A DNA stretch of 64,000 bases from NCBI RefSeq assembly GCF_900109955.1, contig NZ_FOJB01000003.1, positions 1-64,000 on the forward strand, written 5' to 3'. The position numbers and the translations under genes are program-made. This document shows positions 1-9,192 of this stretch, piece after piece. Position 1 is the first letter of the stretch. Each line of letters starts with the position of its first letter. The notes beneath the pieces are model-generated. The model did not search any database and was not told the DNA's origin. It saw nothing but the letters and a program-made list of their open reading frames with translations. The stretch comes from Aliiroseovarius sediminilitoris (GTDB taxonomy: Bacteria; Pseudomonadota; Alphaproteobacteria; Rhodobacterales; Rhodobacteraceae).

Positions 1-1
1 A

Positions 2-928
2 GATGATGCAGCGGCTCAGGCAGCAGCAGAAGCGGCGGCTCAGGCAGCAGCAGAAGCGGCGGCTCAGGCAGCAGCGGAAGCGGCGGCTCAGGCAGCAGCA
101 GAAGCGGCGGCTCAGGCAGAAGAAGAAGCGGCGGCTCAGGCAGAAGCGGAAGCGGCGGCTCAGGCAGAAGCGGAAGCGGCGGCTCAGGCAGAAGCAGAAG
201 CGGCGGCTCAGGCAGAAGCAGAAGCGGCGGCTCAGGCAGAAGAAGAAGCCGAAGAAGATACCGGAGTCAACGAGGAAACCACCACTGAAGAAGAAGCCGA
301 GCCGCAACCCGGATCGGATTCGGGGTCGTCAGTTGATAGCTACACACTTGATTTTGCCGAGATCGCCGGGTCAGATGCCCTGCGCGACGACAGCTATATC
401 TCTGAATCCGGCGGTGAAAGCGCACTTCGCTTGGACGGCGATGGTGACTATGTCGACCTTGGTCGCCTGACCGAGTTCGAAGAATCCAACACGATCGCGT
501 TCTCGATCGACTACAGCCGGGATGAAGCTGACGGCAGCACGTCTCGCCTTGTTTGGAACCACATGAAGACCGGCCTGACGTTGAAAGACGATGGATTGGC
601 CGTTCACGTTGCGACCGCTGATGGTTCGTTCAAGGGGTTCAAGGTCAAAGATCTTGGTCTGAATGATACTGATGAACACAATATCGTCGTCATGTTGGAT
701 GCCGACGAAGATCGTCTTCAGATCATCGTGGACGACACCGTCGTATTGGACGAAACCGACACCGATTTCGACATTGTCGGTGCTGGCGGAAACGAATGGG
801 GCTGGAGCATCGGCAGTTCGACAAAACGCTGGTTTGACGGAGAGGTCACGGCATTCAGCGTCGATGACGATTTCACGTTTGTCGATGACGGTAGCCAGTA
901 TGTGGATGACGCCCCGCTTCTGGGATGA
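2..928 (+). CDS. Ala-rich repeat / LamG-like domain surface protein, 5'-truncated
   Basis: The frame is open from the window edge to a TGA at 926-928, so only the last 308 residues are visible and the true start lies outside. Residues 3-82 are ten octapeptide repeats of the type E-A-A-A-Q-A-x-x, where x is A or E. They should form a long helical, charged stalk. An acidic Glu/Thr/Ser linker follows, then about 190 residues beginning with a LamG-style start (LDGDGDYVDLG), rich in beta-strand patterns and Asp, ending DDAPLLG. That C-terminal part looks like a concanavalin A-like/LamG carbohydrate-binding fold. This suggests an extracellular or cell-surface protein of the polysaccharide matrix, but export cannot be judged without the N terminus. 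A strong terminator follows 24 bases after the stop. Confidence 0.75.
   Translation, partial: DDAAAQAAAEAAAQAAAEAAAQAAAEAAAQAAAEAAAQAEEEAAAQAEAEAAAQAEAEAAAQAEAEAAAQAEAEAAAQAEEEAEEDTGVNEETTTEEEAEPQPGSDSGSSVDSYTLDFAEIAGSDALRDDSYISESGGESALRLDGDGDYVDLGRLTEFEESNTIAFSIDYSRDEADGSTSRLVWNHMKTGLTLKDDGLAVHVATADGSFKGFKVKDLGLNDTDEHNIVVMLDADEDRLQIIVDDTVVLDETDTDFDIVGAGGNEWGWSIGSSTKRWFDGEVTAFSVDDDFTFVDDGSQYVDDAPLLG
8..247 (+). repeat. 24-bp in-frame tandem repeat (10 units)
   Basis: Ten consecutive 24-bp units run from 8 to 247, each of the form GCG GCG GCT CAG GCA followed by three Ala/Glu codons. The first five units are nearly identical at DNA level. Later units vary at the sixth and seventh codons (GCA/GCG against GAA). 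The period is a multiple of three, so copy-number change keeps the reading frame. The array may begin before the window. Confidence 0.95.
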
Positions 929-952
929 TCCATCCAACACATGAACAGATTA

Positions 953-983
953 AAACCGGCGACAGTCTAGTCGCCGGTTTTTT
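953..983 (+). terminator. Rho-independent terminator, probably bidirectional
   Basis: An 11-bp perfect stem (953-963 with 970-980) encloses the loop AGTCTA and is followed by a T run. It sits just after the LamG-protein stop. A run of A before the stem means it can also stop transcription coming from the minus-strand gene at 1096-2337. Confidence 0.9.
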
Positions 984-1095
984 CGTGCGTGGTCGGCACT
1001 GTTCACCCCGGCGCTTATTAGTTTGTGATAGACCAACGCAGCACGCGGGCCTCGCGCAGGAGGTCTGAAAATGGGTTCGGTTTGTCGGAAAGGCC

Positions 1096-2337
1096 CTATA
1101 TTCGACCGCCCAGACTTCTGCGTAACATTCCCAGGAAGTTTCGTAGGTTCCTGGTGACAGTATTTTGGCGACTCATCGCCATTAGATGCAGTCCCCGATA
1201 GCGTGGAATGGGCTTGCCCAATATCCAAAGGGCCGCCAACCGCGCAAGAAGGGCGCGGCGTCGGTTGGTCTGGCCGGGCTGCATATTCTCTAACTGGTTG
1301 CGGTCGAATGAACTGACTGCCAGCGCATCGTCGGATACGGCGTCTTGCAGCAGGTTTTCGCCCCTCTCGGTGCGGGTGACAATCAGGCTGATACCGTCTT
1401 GTTCCTCGAAAAGCGGATAGCCTTGCGCGTCACAACTCCAAGCATCCGCGCAAACCAAATCGGCTGCCACTCCCGTGCCATCTGCACAAATCTTGCACCG
1501 ATGCTGCACATGAGAAGACAGGACCCCGCCCCAGGAGTCGTGGTAGCTCATCGACCGCGTGTTGCCGTCACGCAGCGTGGCCGTCGCGCGGCCCGGCCAT
1601 CCGTTTCCGCGATATCGGAATGCGCGGACGTTATCGGGGTTTGTGCCAAGCGCTTCCAACACCTTTTCGCTTCCCAAGAGGGAGGGCACACCCGCACAGA
1701 AGAACGAGACCATGAAGGGGATCTGCGCATCTATGCGTGGATCGACCCTGGCCAATGCGCGCAATGCCACGATATCACATGGTTTCCCGACAAAGGCGAA
1801 GGTCTTTCCCGTCGCCAAGTGACGATCCAGTTCCGCCAGCGGCGTCGACGGCGCATAGCGAGAGCCCGCTGCCGCCAGCACGTCGCTGCCCGTATCGCTG
1901 AGAATCGTGACGTTTGCCGTCGGAAGTTCGTTGCTGGGACCGATCTGGATGACATGATCAACCTGCCCGCTGTCCAGAAGATGGACCAGAACGGCGGACA
2001 AGGCACCGCCCGAAGACGCAGCAAACCGCAGGTCTTGATCGACCGCATGGCCGGTGCGCATCTTCAGGTAGGGGCCCCAGATCACATCGTCCACCCGGTT
2101 TTCTGCATCGACGGTTTGACCTATACCGGGGCAAATCAACGCAACGGTTTCTTCCTCGCGGGCAGACAGGGGTTCGCTGATCTGCGGTCGCAAAAAACCC
2201 GGGTCTTGCACTGCCATGGTGATTTTGGATGGCGCTACCGCGGCGCATCCGCCACAGCCTGAACAAAGATTTCCCCGCGCAACACGCGCCAAGGTTCCTG
2301 ATCGTTTCACGAGCTCATCGCGCGCTTGCCGCTTCAT
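1096..2337 (-). CDS. FrhB-like coenzyme F420 hydrogenase/dehydrogenase beta-subunit family protein (polysaccharide-locus type)
   Basis: 413 residues from ATG 2337; a TTG five codons upstream is possible, but GAGAG lies about 8 bases before the ATG. Near the N terminus C25-x2-C28-x2-C31 form a partial ferredoxin motif (NLCSGCGGCAAVAPS). The fourth Cys, before Pro, is replaced by Ala. A second conserved element (HRCKICADG, then ADLVCADAW) matches the FrhB/FdhB C-terminal family. Members inside polysaccharide clusters are thought to be flavin/Fe-S redox proteins that modify or reduce a sugar intermediate, rather than F420 enzymes. Here the gene is divergent from a polymerase-like gene. Family assignment is fairly sure; substrate unknown. 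Confidence 0.75.
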   Translation of the reverse strand: MKRQARDELVKRSGTLARVARGNLCSGCGGCAAVAPSKITMAVQDPGFLRPQISEPLSAREEETVALICPGIGQTVDAENRVDDVIWGPYLKMRTGHAVDQDLRFAASSGGALSAVLVHLLDSGQVDHVIQIGPSNELPTANVTILSDTGSDVLAAAGSRYAPSTPLAELDRHLATGKTFAFVGKPCDIVALRALARVDPRIDAQIPFMVSFFCAGVPSLLGSEKVLEALGTNPDNVRAFRYRGNGWPGRATATLRDGNTRSMSYHDSWGGVLSSHVQHRCKICADGTGVAADLVCADAWSCDAQGYPLFEEQDGISLIVTRTERGENLLQDAVSDDALAVSSFDRNQLENMQPGQTNRRRALLARLAALWILGKPIPRYRGLHLMAMSRQNTVTRNLRNFLGMLRRSLGGRI

Positions 2338-2521
2338 TATTGGTTCTCTCAATGATCTTTGCGTGTTAACGACGGCCCCAGTTAAATGAAGTATTCGCCC
2401 GAAAAAGGGTATGTTTGAAGTAAGACGTCAAATCAGCGGTTCCATACATTGCTAATTTATCACAAAATGCAGCGAATTCAGCGTTTGATGTGATTGGGAT
2501 GAGCGACCTGTAATCCCTTGA

Positions 2522-2539
2522 TTGTTTGAGATCAAACAA
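2522..2539. promoter_or_regulatory. Perfect palindrome upstream of the polymerase gene
   Basis: TTGTTTG-AGAT-CAAACAA is a 7-bp perfect inverted repeat with a 4-base spacer. It lies 41 bases before the likely TTG start at 2581, in the 243-bp divergent intergenic region. There is no T run, so an operator is more likely than a terminator. The regulator is unknown. Confidence 0.35.
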
Positions 2540-2580
2540 ACTCAGTCAATGGTCAACCACCAAAGCATCCGGATGCCGCT

Positions 2581-4065
2581 TTGGAAACTGACATCAAAAA
2601 GGCCCAGAGCTTGAAATATCGCCGTGATCAGAAGCTACTATATCGACGCGAGTCTCCGGACAACCCTGATCGATCCGTTCCAGAAACACTTCTGCATGAG
2701 CCACCCAAGGGAAGTTCCAAATGGAATTCTCAAAGAGTCCTGGCAGAGGCGAAGCACGGGCTTCCGGTCATTCTTGCGTTGCTGTTTCTTGTCACCTTGC
2801 TGATCCCAGTACGGGTCCGGCTGGGACCCTTGCTCTTGTTCCCTTATCGGATGTGGCTGCTGTTGTTGTTCATTCCCCTTTTGATAGCGCTGCTCCGCGG
2901 AAGGGCGGGGCCGATCTTGATTGTGGACTGGTGCATGGTCGGGGCGGCGATCTGGGCGGTCATATCCTTGCTGGCCAACCATCCGGTTGGGCTGATCATC
3001 GAACCCGCTGGCGCACATACAATTGAGTTTCTGGGTGCATATCTGCTTGGACGCATCACGATTAGATCTGCGGATGATTTTCATCGTATTGTCAAAGTGT
3101 TCTTTATGATCGTGCTGATCATGTTGCCGTTCGCTCTGATGGAAAGCATCCTGCATCGCCCGATTCTTCTTCAGTTGATCGGGCAAAACAGCGTGGCGGT
3201 GGATATCGGCACGCGTATGGGCTTGCGGCGGGCGCAGACCGCTTTTGAACATCCGATCCTTTTTGGCGCGTTCGTCTCGGCTGGTCTGGGGCTGGTCTGG
3301 TATTCCTATGCTTTTGGCGGGTCTGCCCTGAAGCGCATATTCGGAACCTGCGTGATCGGCGTTTCGACCATGCTGTCGTTGTCTTCGGGTGCCTTGATGG
3401 CATTTGCGGTGCAGACCGTATTCATTGCGTGGGAATGGGCGCTGAAATCCTACAAGAGGCGGTGGGCTGTGTTCGGTTGGGGGGCGGCAGCGGCATATGT
3501 GCTGATCGACCTGTTTACGACGGCGTCACCGTTTCACGTCTTGGTCCGGTATGCGACCTTCAGTATGCAAAGCTCTTACAACCGCATTCTGATCTGGCAA
3601 TATGGTATGCAGAATATCTGGGATAATCCGCTGTTCGGGTTGGGCTTGAACGACTGGGTTCGCCCCAGATGGATGAGCGCGAGCATCGACAATTTCTGGC
3701 TTTTGATTGCGATGCGCTACGGCTTGCCGTTCTTCATTCTTGTGGTATTTGCGCTGATTCTGCTAATCTGGCGCATCAGCAGGATGCCCATGCCCAATCC
3801 GTCGGACCGGGCGGCGCGGGCTGCATTTTTGACAACCTTTGGCGGCATTGCCCTTGCCGCCGGCACTGTGCATTATTGGAACGGAGTATTTTCTTTCATA
3901 ATGTTTTTGATCGGATCGAGTGTCTGGATGATCAGCGGCGGCGTCTCGCACTCCAGCCAGTCAGATCAATTTACAAAGAACGACCAAGGGCCAGCGCGTC
4001 GCGCGCCAGGTTTGAAATCCGGAGATATTACGAATGCACGTTCTTATAACCGCCCCAAGACTTAA
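2581..4065 (+). CDS. O-antigen polymerase/ligase-like membrane protein (Wzy/WaaL family)
   Basis: 494 residues if the TTG at 2581 is used. No convincing Shine-Dalgarno sequence is visible, so the first ~50 hydrophilic residues are uncertain. About ten hydrophobic segments run from residue ~58 to ~445, with a larger polar loop between ~305 and ~360 (QSSYNRILIWQYGMQNIWDN, then PLFGLGLNDW). A G-x-G-x-N/D element near the end of a periplasmic loop is typical of O-antigen ligase/polymerase (Wzy_C-like) proteins. It probably joins repeat units of the exopolysaccharide on the periplasmic face. The last 32 bases overlap the start of the next glycosyltransferase gene, implying one transcript and translational coupling. 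Confidence 0.75.
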   Translation: METDIKKAQSLKYRRDQKLLYRRESPDNPDRSVPETLLHEPPKGSSKWNSQRVLAEAKHGLPVILALLFLVTLLIPVRVRLGPLLLFPYRMWLLLLFIPLLIALLRGRAGPILIVDWCMVGAAIWAVISLLANHPVGLIIEPAGAHTIEFLGAYLLGRITIRSADDFHRIVKVFFMIVLIMLPFALMESILHRPILLQLIGQNSVAVDIGTRMGLRRAQTAFEHPILFGAFVSAGLGLVWYSYAFGGSALKRIFGTCVIGVSTMLSLSSGALMAFAVQTVFIAWEWALKSYKRRWAVFGWGAAAAYVLIDLFTTASPFHVLVRYATFSMQSSYNRILIWQYGMQNIWDNPLFGLGLNDWVRPRWMSASIDNFWLLIAMRYGLPFFILVVFALILLIWRISRMPMPNPSDRAARAAFLTTFGGIALAAGTVHYWNGVFSFIMFLIGSSVWMISGGVSHSSQSDQFTKNDQGPARRAPGLKSGDITNARSYNRPKT

Positions 4066-5233
4066 TGGTGAGGGGCTGGGCGAGGTTCGCAAGTCATTCC
4101 AACTGGTTGAGGCATTGGCACGGAAAATTCCGCTGACCGTATTGGCGTTTGAAAACGGCAGCGGAACGCCATTGGCGCAACAGCTACCCGATTGCGAGGT
4201 CATCACCTTCGACCCCCCCGCCTGGGTCAAGCGGCGCAACCGGTTGGCGGCGATGCTGAAGCCCGAGGTTTTCGTGTTCAATCACATGGTTCTGAATTGG
4301 CTTCGCAGCACGGGCCGGACGTTCGATCTGGCCCATCAGATGCTGCCCGCCGGTGCCCGATATCCGACCGTTCTGCGCAAGACGGGTATGCCATATATCA
4401 TCGGGTCTGTCGGCGGAAGTCTCAGCACACCCGAGGCGTTTCGCGACGAAGTCAATTCCGAAAGCTGGTTCGCGCGGCTTCGCTTCTTGGACCAGTTTCG
4501 GTTCCGCCATGATCCGTGGTTGCGTGCCAGCTATGCCCAGGCCGAAATCGTTCTGGGCGTCGCACCTTACATGAAAGACATTCTGGCCGATCTCGAGATC
4601 GCGCGGTTTGAACCTTTCATGCGACAAGGCATCAGAAAGCTGGCCCCGGAAACGAAAAGGGACAGTGTCGAAGGTCAATTGAAGCTTCTTCACGTCGGGC
4701 GGGTGGTGCGAACCAAGGGCTTACGTGACTGCATCCGCGCCATGGCCCATTTGTCCGACCACCAAGGCATCACGTTGACCAGTGTCGGCGATGGCGAGGA
4801 CTTGGAGGCTTGCAAGGCCGAAGCGAAAGAACTGGGTGTCGCCGATCGTGTCCGGTTCGAAGGCTTCCAGCCGCGCGAGCGTGTCGAGGAATATTATCGC
4901 AACAGCGACGCTTTGCTGTTTCCCAGTTTCCGGGAATCGATGGGCGGTGTGATCTTCGAGGCGATGAATTGGGGGCTTCCTGTGATTACGGTCGCACGGG
5001 GAGGGCCAGATTGGATTGTGAGCGAGGAATTCGGTCTGAAGGTCCCCGTCGAAACGCCCGAGCAAATGGCCAAGGACCTTGCCGCGGCCGTCCTGACCCT
5101 GGCCAAAGACCCCGAACTCAGAACGCGCATGGGCCACGAAGCGCGAGAATATCTGAAGCGAGAGGCCACCTGGCCCGCAAAGGCGGATATCCTGATAAAC
5201 CTGTATTCAGAAGTCCTTGCGGCCAGAAGTTGA
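4034..5233 (+). CDS. GT4-family glycosyltransferase
   Basis: 399 residues with GT-B architecture. The N-terminal Rossmann-like half starts MHVLITAPRLNGEGLGEVRK. The C-terminal half has the nucleotide-sugar motif around GGVIFEAMNWGLPVITVARG, with the E-x7-E-like arrangement of GT4 retaining enzymes. KLLHVGRVVRTKGL is the usual start of the Glycos_transf_1 domain. Cytosolic, probably adding one sugar to a lipid-linked repeat unit. The start ATG 4034 lies inside the end of the upstream polymerase-like gene. The sulfotransferase gene follows 43 bases after the stop, so the three form an operon. Donor and acceptor cannot be read from sequence. Confidence 0.85.
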   Translation: MHVLITAPRLNGEGLGEVRKSFQLVEALARKIPLTVLAFENGSGTPLAQQLPDCEVITFDPPAWVKRRNRLAAMLKPEVFVFNHMVLNWLRSTGRTFDLAHQMLPAGARYPTVLRKTGMPYIIGSVGGSLSTPEAFRDEVNSESWFARLRFLDQFRFRHDPWLRASYAQAEIVLGVAPYMKDILADLEIARFEPFMRQGIRKLAPETKRDSVEGQLKLLHVGRVVRTKGLRDCIRAMAHLSDHQGITLTSVGDGEDLEACKAEAKELGVADRVRFEGFQPRERVEEYYRNSDALLFPSFRESMGGVIFEAMNWGLPVITVARGGPDWIVSEEFGLKVPVETPEQMAKDLAAAVLTLAKDPELRTRMGHEAREYLKREATWPAKADILINLYSEVLAARS

Positions 5234-5276
5234 AACTACACAGCGCCCGGTAACAGAAATCATCGCGAGGCACCCC

Positions 5277-6272
5277 ATGAGCGCCACCCAATACAACGAC
5301 CTTCTTCTGCATGTCGGGTATCCGAAAGCCGGGTCAACGTCGTTGCAAAGAAGGCTGTTCACCAACCCCTCATCCGGCTTTTGCAGCCCGTGGGGGCAAC
5401 AGGCCCCGATCCTGATCGAGCATGTCCGTGTGACGGATACGTTTGTATTTGATGAAGCCGTGGATGAGCTGCGCGCCACCTATGACGAGGAAATCAAAGA
5501 GGCGCGGAGCAAGAACCTTACCCCGGTTCTGTCTTTCGAACACCTTTTGGTTGACCCGATGGGGGGGCAGGTTGACCGACGCGAGGGCATCCGGCGGATG
5601 TCCACACTGTTTCCCGGTGCCAAGGTTCTGCTGATCATCCGAGAGCAAAAATCCATCATCCTGTCCGCATACCTGGAACATCTGCGGCGCGGGTTTGCGA
5701 CCAAGCTCGACCGGTTTCTGGGGATCGACAAACGCCGAGAGCCGGGCTTTGGCTGCACATGCCCATTGGATCTGTTCCTGTATGATAGGTTGATTTCCCA
5801 TATGTTCGAGCATTTCGGGAAGGAAAACGTGCTGGTCCTACCGTTGGAGCAGCTTGGCAGCAGTGCTTTCCTCGAACAGATCTATAGTTTTGTCGGGCAG
5901 CCATTCCACGAAGACGCCGTGAAAAGGATGCAAAGCAAGCAGCGGCAGGCGCGCAAAAGCGATTTCGTCTTCCTCAGACCGCTTAACCGCATCGGGATGA
6001 GCAGATATATGACCCGCGACCGGGACAGTCTTTTGCGCAAGGCCGCTTATGGGTTGAATCTTGCGCTCAATCCATTGACGCCTGCAACCTTGTATAACCG
6101 CAACCGGCGCCTGATGAAGCAAAGGATCGCGGGGCATGTTGGTGACTATTTCGAGGATAGCAATCGTCGGACGTCTGAATTGACCGGGATTGATCTTGCA
6201 TCGCTCGGATATCCAGTTGGCAAACTACCAACCTCCAAAACCCGCAGTAAGAACAATGATCCGAAGACCTGA
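5277..6272 (+). CDS. Sulfotransferase-like protein (PAPS-dependent)
   Basis: 331 residues from ATG 5277, preceded by GCGAGG at a good distance; a longer TTG-started form is unlikely. The N terminus carries a 5'-phosphosulfate-binding loop (LHVGYPKAGSTSLQ) followed by a helix, as in sulfotransferase family proteins. The segment IILSAYLEHLRRGF fits the 3'-phosphate-binding/dimer region. It would transfer sulfate from PAPS to a hydroxyl of the glycan under construction. It is the third gene of the polymerase-GT4 operon. Sulfated exopolysaccharide is common in marine bacteria. The family call is good; the substrate is inference. Confidence 0.75.
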   Translation: MSATQYNDLLLHVGYPKAGSTSLQRRLFTNPSSGFCSPWGQQAPILIEHVRVTDTFVFDEAVDELRATYDEEIKEARSKNLTPVLSFEHLLVDPMGGQVDRREGIRRMSTLFPGAKVLLIIREQKSIILSAYLEHLRRGFATKLDRFLGIDKRREPGFGCTCPLDLFLYDRLISHMFEHFGKENVLVLPLEQLGSSAFLEQIYSFVGQPFHEDAVKRMQSKQRQARKSDFVFLRPLNRIGMSRYMTRDRDSLLRKAAYGLNLALNPLTPATLYNRNRRLMKQRIAGHVGDYFEDSNRRTSELTGIDLASLGYPVGKLPTSKTRSKNNDPKT

Positions 6273-6571
6273 ATTGATGCTCAGACAAGCCCTCCTGATT
6301 TTGGGTAGCAATATCTTCGGTGAACTCAAGCTGGAATGATATTAAACGGCAAGTGGTCAGGAGAGTTTACAACGCCTGTCAGATCATTCTGAGGTGTTGT
6401 CTGAGGTCAGCGCTGGATGGACAGATTTGAGATTTGAAAAACGGCGTGTTTCCGGTTCGTCTTATCACTTGTCAGATCGAGATGACGAAGAAGCCTCAGA
6501 GGTCGAAAGACGCCGCCGATAGGGTGGTCAGAATGTCGCTTCGGCAATCACGACCTTCCGGGAAACAGCAT
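6273..6571. other. Intergenic region with possible transposase remnant, otherwise nothing recognised
   Basis: 299 bases between two converging genes. Apart from the short transposase-like start at 6482 no gene, hairpin terminator or repeat was recognised. Base composition is somewhat lower in GC than the flanking genes, consistent with old inserted DNA. Confidence 0.5.
6482..6532 (+). pseudogene. Possible remnant of an IS3-family transposase OrfA N terminus
   Basis: An ATG at 6482 opens a frame encoding MTKKPQRSKDAADRVVR. From memory this resembles the first residues of IS3-group OrfA proteins (a basic start followed by a V-V/R-x-I-R-R segment). The similarity stops at once, and the frame then runs antisense into the glycosyltransferase gene. 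No terminal inverted repeats or OrfB were found. If real, it is a short scar of an insertion at the operon boundary. Confidence 0.3.
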
Positions 6572-7501
6572 TTATTCTGCAAATCCATTGACCCATTCTT
6601 GACGACGTTGCCAGACCTCATGCCAAATCCTGTGTGTTTCGCCTCGGCCGCGTCGGACCCAAACTCGGCCGAAAAGATATCGGGACAAAGGGTATGCGGC
6701 GAATAACAATCTGGCAACCGGCTGTTGCCAAACCGGAAAGTAGCGGTTCATCAACTCGCCCTTGGCTCTTAAGACCTTTACCTGACGGTCTGCACGAACC
6801 GTTTCAGATATGCCACCGTAATGAATGATTGTCGCATCTGGTGTCACCATAGGTGCCGCACCCAGGCTGCGCCGCGCTCGCAGACATAGGTCGGCTTCTT
6901 CCCCGTACATGAAGAATGTCAGATCAAACCCGTTAAGGGTTTGCCAATCATCCGCTCTTATCAGAAAAAAACATCCACTCACGATGTCCACCTGCCGCTG
7001 GGTGCTGCGATCCCAACCACCATAAGCTTCGGCGTTAAATATAGGGCTGCGTGGGAATATCCCGGTTAAGCCGGTGGTTCGGCAAAACACACTCCAGAAC
7101 GTGAACTGCCGCCAACAAGAGGACGGATTCAAAGACATGTCGTCGTAAAGAGTGCGTCCCCCCCAGATTCTTGCGCCCGGCTGTTGTTCTGCGAAGTTAA
7201 GCAACTTGTCGATTGCATGGTCCAAAACCACGGTATCTGGGTTGAGCAACAACAGATAATCACCCTTGGCGTGCTCGGCTGCCAAATTATTGGCCTTTGC
7301 GAATCCGTGATTTTCCGTTTCCGCCATTAACACACAATCGGAAAACTCTGCTGCAATTGCATCTGCTGACCCGTCGGTCGAAGCGTTGTCAACGACAATG
7401 AGCTCATAAGAAACGTTTGTTTCTTTTTTTATTGAACGCAGACATGCCAGAGTTTCGGCGCGCGTGTTGTAGCTGACGACAATAATTGACAGTTTCGGCA
7501 T
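6572..7501 (-). CDS. GT2-family glycosyltransferase (rhamnosyltransferase-like)
   Basis: 309 residues. A classical GT-A fold start (LSIIVVSYNTRAETLACL) is followed by VVDNASTDGS and the metal/nucleotide motif in LLLNPDTVV. The catalytic-base region is FFMYGEEADLCLRA, as in WbbL-type rhamnosyltransferases. The C-terminal part is basic and amphipathic and may touch the membrane. It lies 89 bases downstream of the exosortase gene on the same strand and may be co-transcribed with it. It probably adds a sugar to the lipid-linked repeat unit; specificity is not deducible. Confidence 0.85.
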   Translation of the reverse strand: MPKLSIIVVSYNTRAETLACLRSIKKETNVSYELIVVDNASTDGSADAIAAEFSDCVLMAETENHGFAKANNLAAEHAKGDYLLLLNPDTVVLDHAIDKLLNFAEQQPGARIWGGRTLYDDMSLNPSSCWRQFTFWSVFCRTTGLTGIFPRSPIFNAEAYGGWDRSTQRQVDIVSGCFFLIRADDWQTLNGFDLTFFMYGEEADLCLRARRSLGAAPMVTPDATIIHYGGISETVRADRQVKVLRAKGELMNRYFPVWQQPVARLLFAAYPLSRYLFGRVWVRRGRGETHRIWHEVWQRRQEWVNGFAE

Positions 7502-7590
7502 ACGGTGGTTGTTCCTGCTCTCGGGCGGATAACCTCATTCGCTTGTTGGCGCGACAATGATAGCTGTTTGCAGAGGGTGTATACAGAGCC

Positions 7591-9192
7591 CTAGAGCGGC
7601 ACAAATCTTGGCATACGCGGCAGCGATGTGTTCATGAAGTCGATCAGGCGTGCATCTGCGTCCGCTTCGGTTTCATCTGCACGGATGGGGGTGACATAAC
7701 GCACCAATGCACCGTCTGTCCGGCCCATGGTGATGCTGTCGATGACGACGCCGATCTTCGCGGTGAAATCGTTGGTTTGGCGCTTACCGCGCTGTTCAAA
7801 CCAGTAATAGACCAGTTGCTTGTTCATTTCTTTCTGAATGACCGCACGGTTGACGTTGAAGCTGCCATAGGCCGGAACGTTCGTGGTAACTTTGGTCGGT
7901 TCAAGGCTGAACACCTCCCACCCGCCGACGGGCAGGCAAACTTCGGGCGAATGGATCCCGCTGCCTTCGGTCTGTTTGTCATAGAAGGCCACGAACATGT
8001 TGACGAAATCGGGCGATCTCGGTGCGACATAGGTAATGTTCAGGTAATCACTTGCACCCAGCACCTGTTCAACCTCTGGCTCCAGCCGCTCTGACGTGCC
8101 TGACCAGTCGTCAAATTGGCGTGGGAACAGCGTGAAGGGTTCACGGTCCATTTTGATGGTTTCGCTTCCTTGCAGGGTCATCCAACCAACGGACACCGCC
8201 ATCGTCAAAGCCGTGGCCGTGGCCATTGCCATGGATGGCTGGATGCCAAAAAAGCGTCCGGCCACACTCCCAAAACCCTGCGTGTCCAGGTCGATCGCTT
8301 CGCTGAGCGGTTTCGGGTCACGGGTCATGCGTTGCAAAACGATGGCCATAAGAAACAGGATCAGGATGCAGATGACGAAAATGACCCAACCCTGGAAGAA
8401 ATGCAGAAACCCTTCAGCTTGTTCAATGCCGTAACGGTCCACAACCACCCCGATGATCCCAATCCGCACCGAGTTCATGACCACGGTCAACGGGGCGGCC
8501 GACAGCAACAACACCGCCTTGTGCCAGATCGGACCGCGATAGAGGATCGCGAAAAGATACGAAAAGCTGAGGATGGGGAAAAGATAGCGCAGACCGGAAC
8601 AGGCCTCGGCGACCTGCAATTTATAGACACCAAGGTCGATAATATTGCCTTCCAGAAAGACGGATACGCCGGCAAGGCTGACGAACCAGACGCCCAGTTC
8701 CGAGGAGATATACTGCAACAGGATGGTCATCTTCCAGTACAGAAACTGTGGCAGCGGAAGCATGAACACCAGGTGCACAACCGGCAACTGATGGGTTCGA
8801 CCGCGTTTCCAGCCAAACACCACCAACACCACGCCGCCTGCCCATATGATCATGGCATAGGTGACGATGTCAGGAATGCGGGTCAGGTTGCCCAGAGTGG
8901 CAATCGCCAATGCCACCAGAATGACGGCAATTCCGGGCCAGCGGTCCCGCACAGTCAGATCGGGCAGGGGGGCTTTGCGCAATTCCCGTAAGAACAGGTA
9001 AAGCGAGATGATCGGGATCAGGGGGCCATGGCTGTATTCAGGTGTCGACCAGGCTTTCAACAGCGACAGAATACCGATCCAGAACACCGGAATCGAGCTG
9101 AGGATGAGGACGACAAACCAAAAGACCCCGGCAATGTTCAGGTTTGGAAATATTTGGGTGGGTTGATGTAGTTTGTCACTTGTAACGGACAT
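7591..9192 (-). CDS. xrtD: VPLPA-CTERM-type exosortase fused to EpsI domain (XrtD-like)
   Basis: 533 residues. Residues 1-300 form an 8-TM exosortase with the Cys-Arg-His triad visible as C198 (EACSGLRYL), R243 ([10 protein letters not shown]) and H264 (GFLHFFQGW). After a TM at ~315-335, residues ~340-533 are an EpsI-family periplasmic domain ([17 protein letters not shown]). Exosortases are membrane transpeptidase-like proteases that cleave C-terminal sorting signals. A protein ending in a VPLPA-CTERM tail is encoded 2.9 kb upstream on the same strand, pointing to the XrtD subtype known from Rhodobacterales. ATG 9192 has GAGG about 10 bases upstream. The 236-bp region before it separates it from the TPR gene, so it may have its own promoter. 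Confidence 0.88.
   Translation of the reverse strand: MSVTSDKLHQPTQIFPNLNIAGVFWFVVLILSSIPVFWIGILSLLKAWSTPEYSHGPLIPIISLYLFLRELRKAPLPDLTVRDRWPGIAVILVALAIATLGNLTRIPDIVTYAMIIWAGGVVLVVFGWKRGRTHQLPVVHLVFMLPLPQFLYWKMTILLQYISSELGVWFVSLAGVSVFLEGNIIDLGVYKLQVAEACSGLRYLFPILSFSYLFAILYRGPIWHKAVLLLSAAPLTVVMNSVRIGIIGVVVDRYGIEQAEGFLHFFQGWVIFVICILILFLMAIVLQRMTRDPKPLSEAIDLDTQGFGSVAGRFFGIQPSMAMATATALTMAVSVGWMTLQGSETIKMDREPFTLFPRQFDDWSGTSERLEPEVEQVLGASDYLNITYVAPRSPDFVNMFVAFYDKQTEGSGIHSPEVCLPVGGWEVFSLEPTKVTTNVPAYGSFNVNRAVIQKEMNKQLVYYWFEQRGKRQTNDFTAKIGVVIDSITMGRTDGALVRYVTPIRADETEADADARLIDFMNTSLPRMPRFVPL

Noticed and set aside
8-247. Tandem repeats as a CRISPR array
   Set aside because: Units are contiguous, without spacers, and stay in frame with a protein.
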